From Marinobacter sp. NP-4(2019) (GTDB lineage: Bacteria; Pseudomonadota; Gammaproteobacteria; Pseudomonadales; Oleiphilaceae), in the NCBI RefSeq assembly GCF_003994855.1, contig NZ_CP034142.1, positions 186,001 through 250,000 on the forward strand: a stretch of 64,000 nt of DNA, read 5' to 3'. A model generated the notes under the pieces. The model had not been told where the DNA came from. It searched no databases and saw nothing but the letters and a program-made list of their open reading frames with translations. Positions 63,967-64,000 of the stretch are shown piece after piece. The translations under genes were made by a program, and so were the position numbers. Numbering within the stretch: position 1 is the first letter of the stretch; the number at the start of each line of letters is the position of its first letter.

Positions 63967-64000
63967 GGCATGATGTAGCGTGTAGCAGGTTGCGACTGGA

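Overview
The window looks like chromosomal DNA from a halophilic marine gammaproteobacterium, most likely Marinobacter or a close relative. This rests on gene content (ectoine genes with a dedicated aspartokinase, two Fur-linked TonB receptors, metal-resistance clusters) and moderately high GC; no rRNA or tRNA was seen to confirm it. Most genes are ordinary, but about 15.6-47.8 kb is a metal/redox accessory region.

Layout. 0-3 kb: end of a LOG-family gene, a spermidine-synthase-like protein, a YbhB/YbcL protein and a PlcP-like metallophosphoesterase behind a Pho box. 3-12.3 kb: siderophore-iron uptake (two TonB receptors, two FecCD permeases, binding protein, ATPase, sucrase/ferredoxin-like protein) with Fur boxes. 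12.5-15.5 kb: SDR and a cystine-type amino-acid ABC transporter. 15.6-19.5 kb: arsM and a mer operon (merR<>merTPFA). 19.5-25 kb: a decayed DUF255 gene, then a duplicated set of MerP-like and outer-membrane proteins with a thioredoxin-like protein, NHL lipoprotein, CcdA-like protein and MerR-family regulator, carrying two near-identical MerR-type operator-promoters. 25-35 kb: a Cus-type copper efflux cluster with accessory periplasmic proteins.

35-48 kb holds the most unusual content. A tubulin-tyrosine-ligase-like ATP-grasp protein with a PqqD-like domain precedes two proteins that share an N-terminal leader (MSxDTx4LLRKL) and carry long Glu/Gly/Ala repeats; one repeat is fused to a c-type cytochrome. 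A DinB-like protein lies between them. An ECF sigma factor and zinc-finger anti-sigma lie nearby. Five copies of one promoter motif, GTAAC(A/G)-N14-GTGTC, precede the ligase gene (two copies), a GGDEF-EAL gene, a DUF3179 gene and a TVP38-flavin reductase fusion. I infer an ECF-controlled regulon built around a modified acidic-repeat peptide and cytochrome.

48-64 kb: two long hairpins with a shared loop, a sodium:solute symporter, a phosphoesterase-like protein, ectA-ectB-ask without ectC, a divergent sigma-70 factor, DUF3429, tag, a frameshifted pdxH, a DUF748 protein, a periplasmic binding protein, yfbR, an SPFH/NfeD pair and an SDR.
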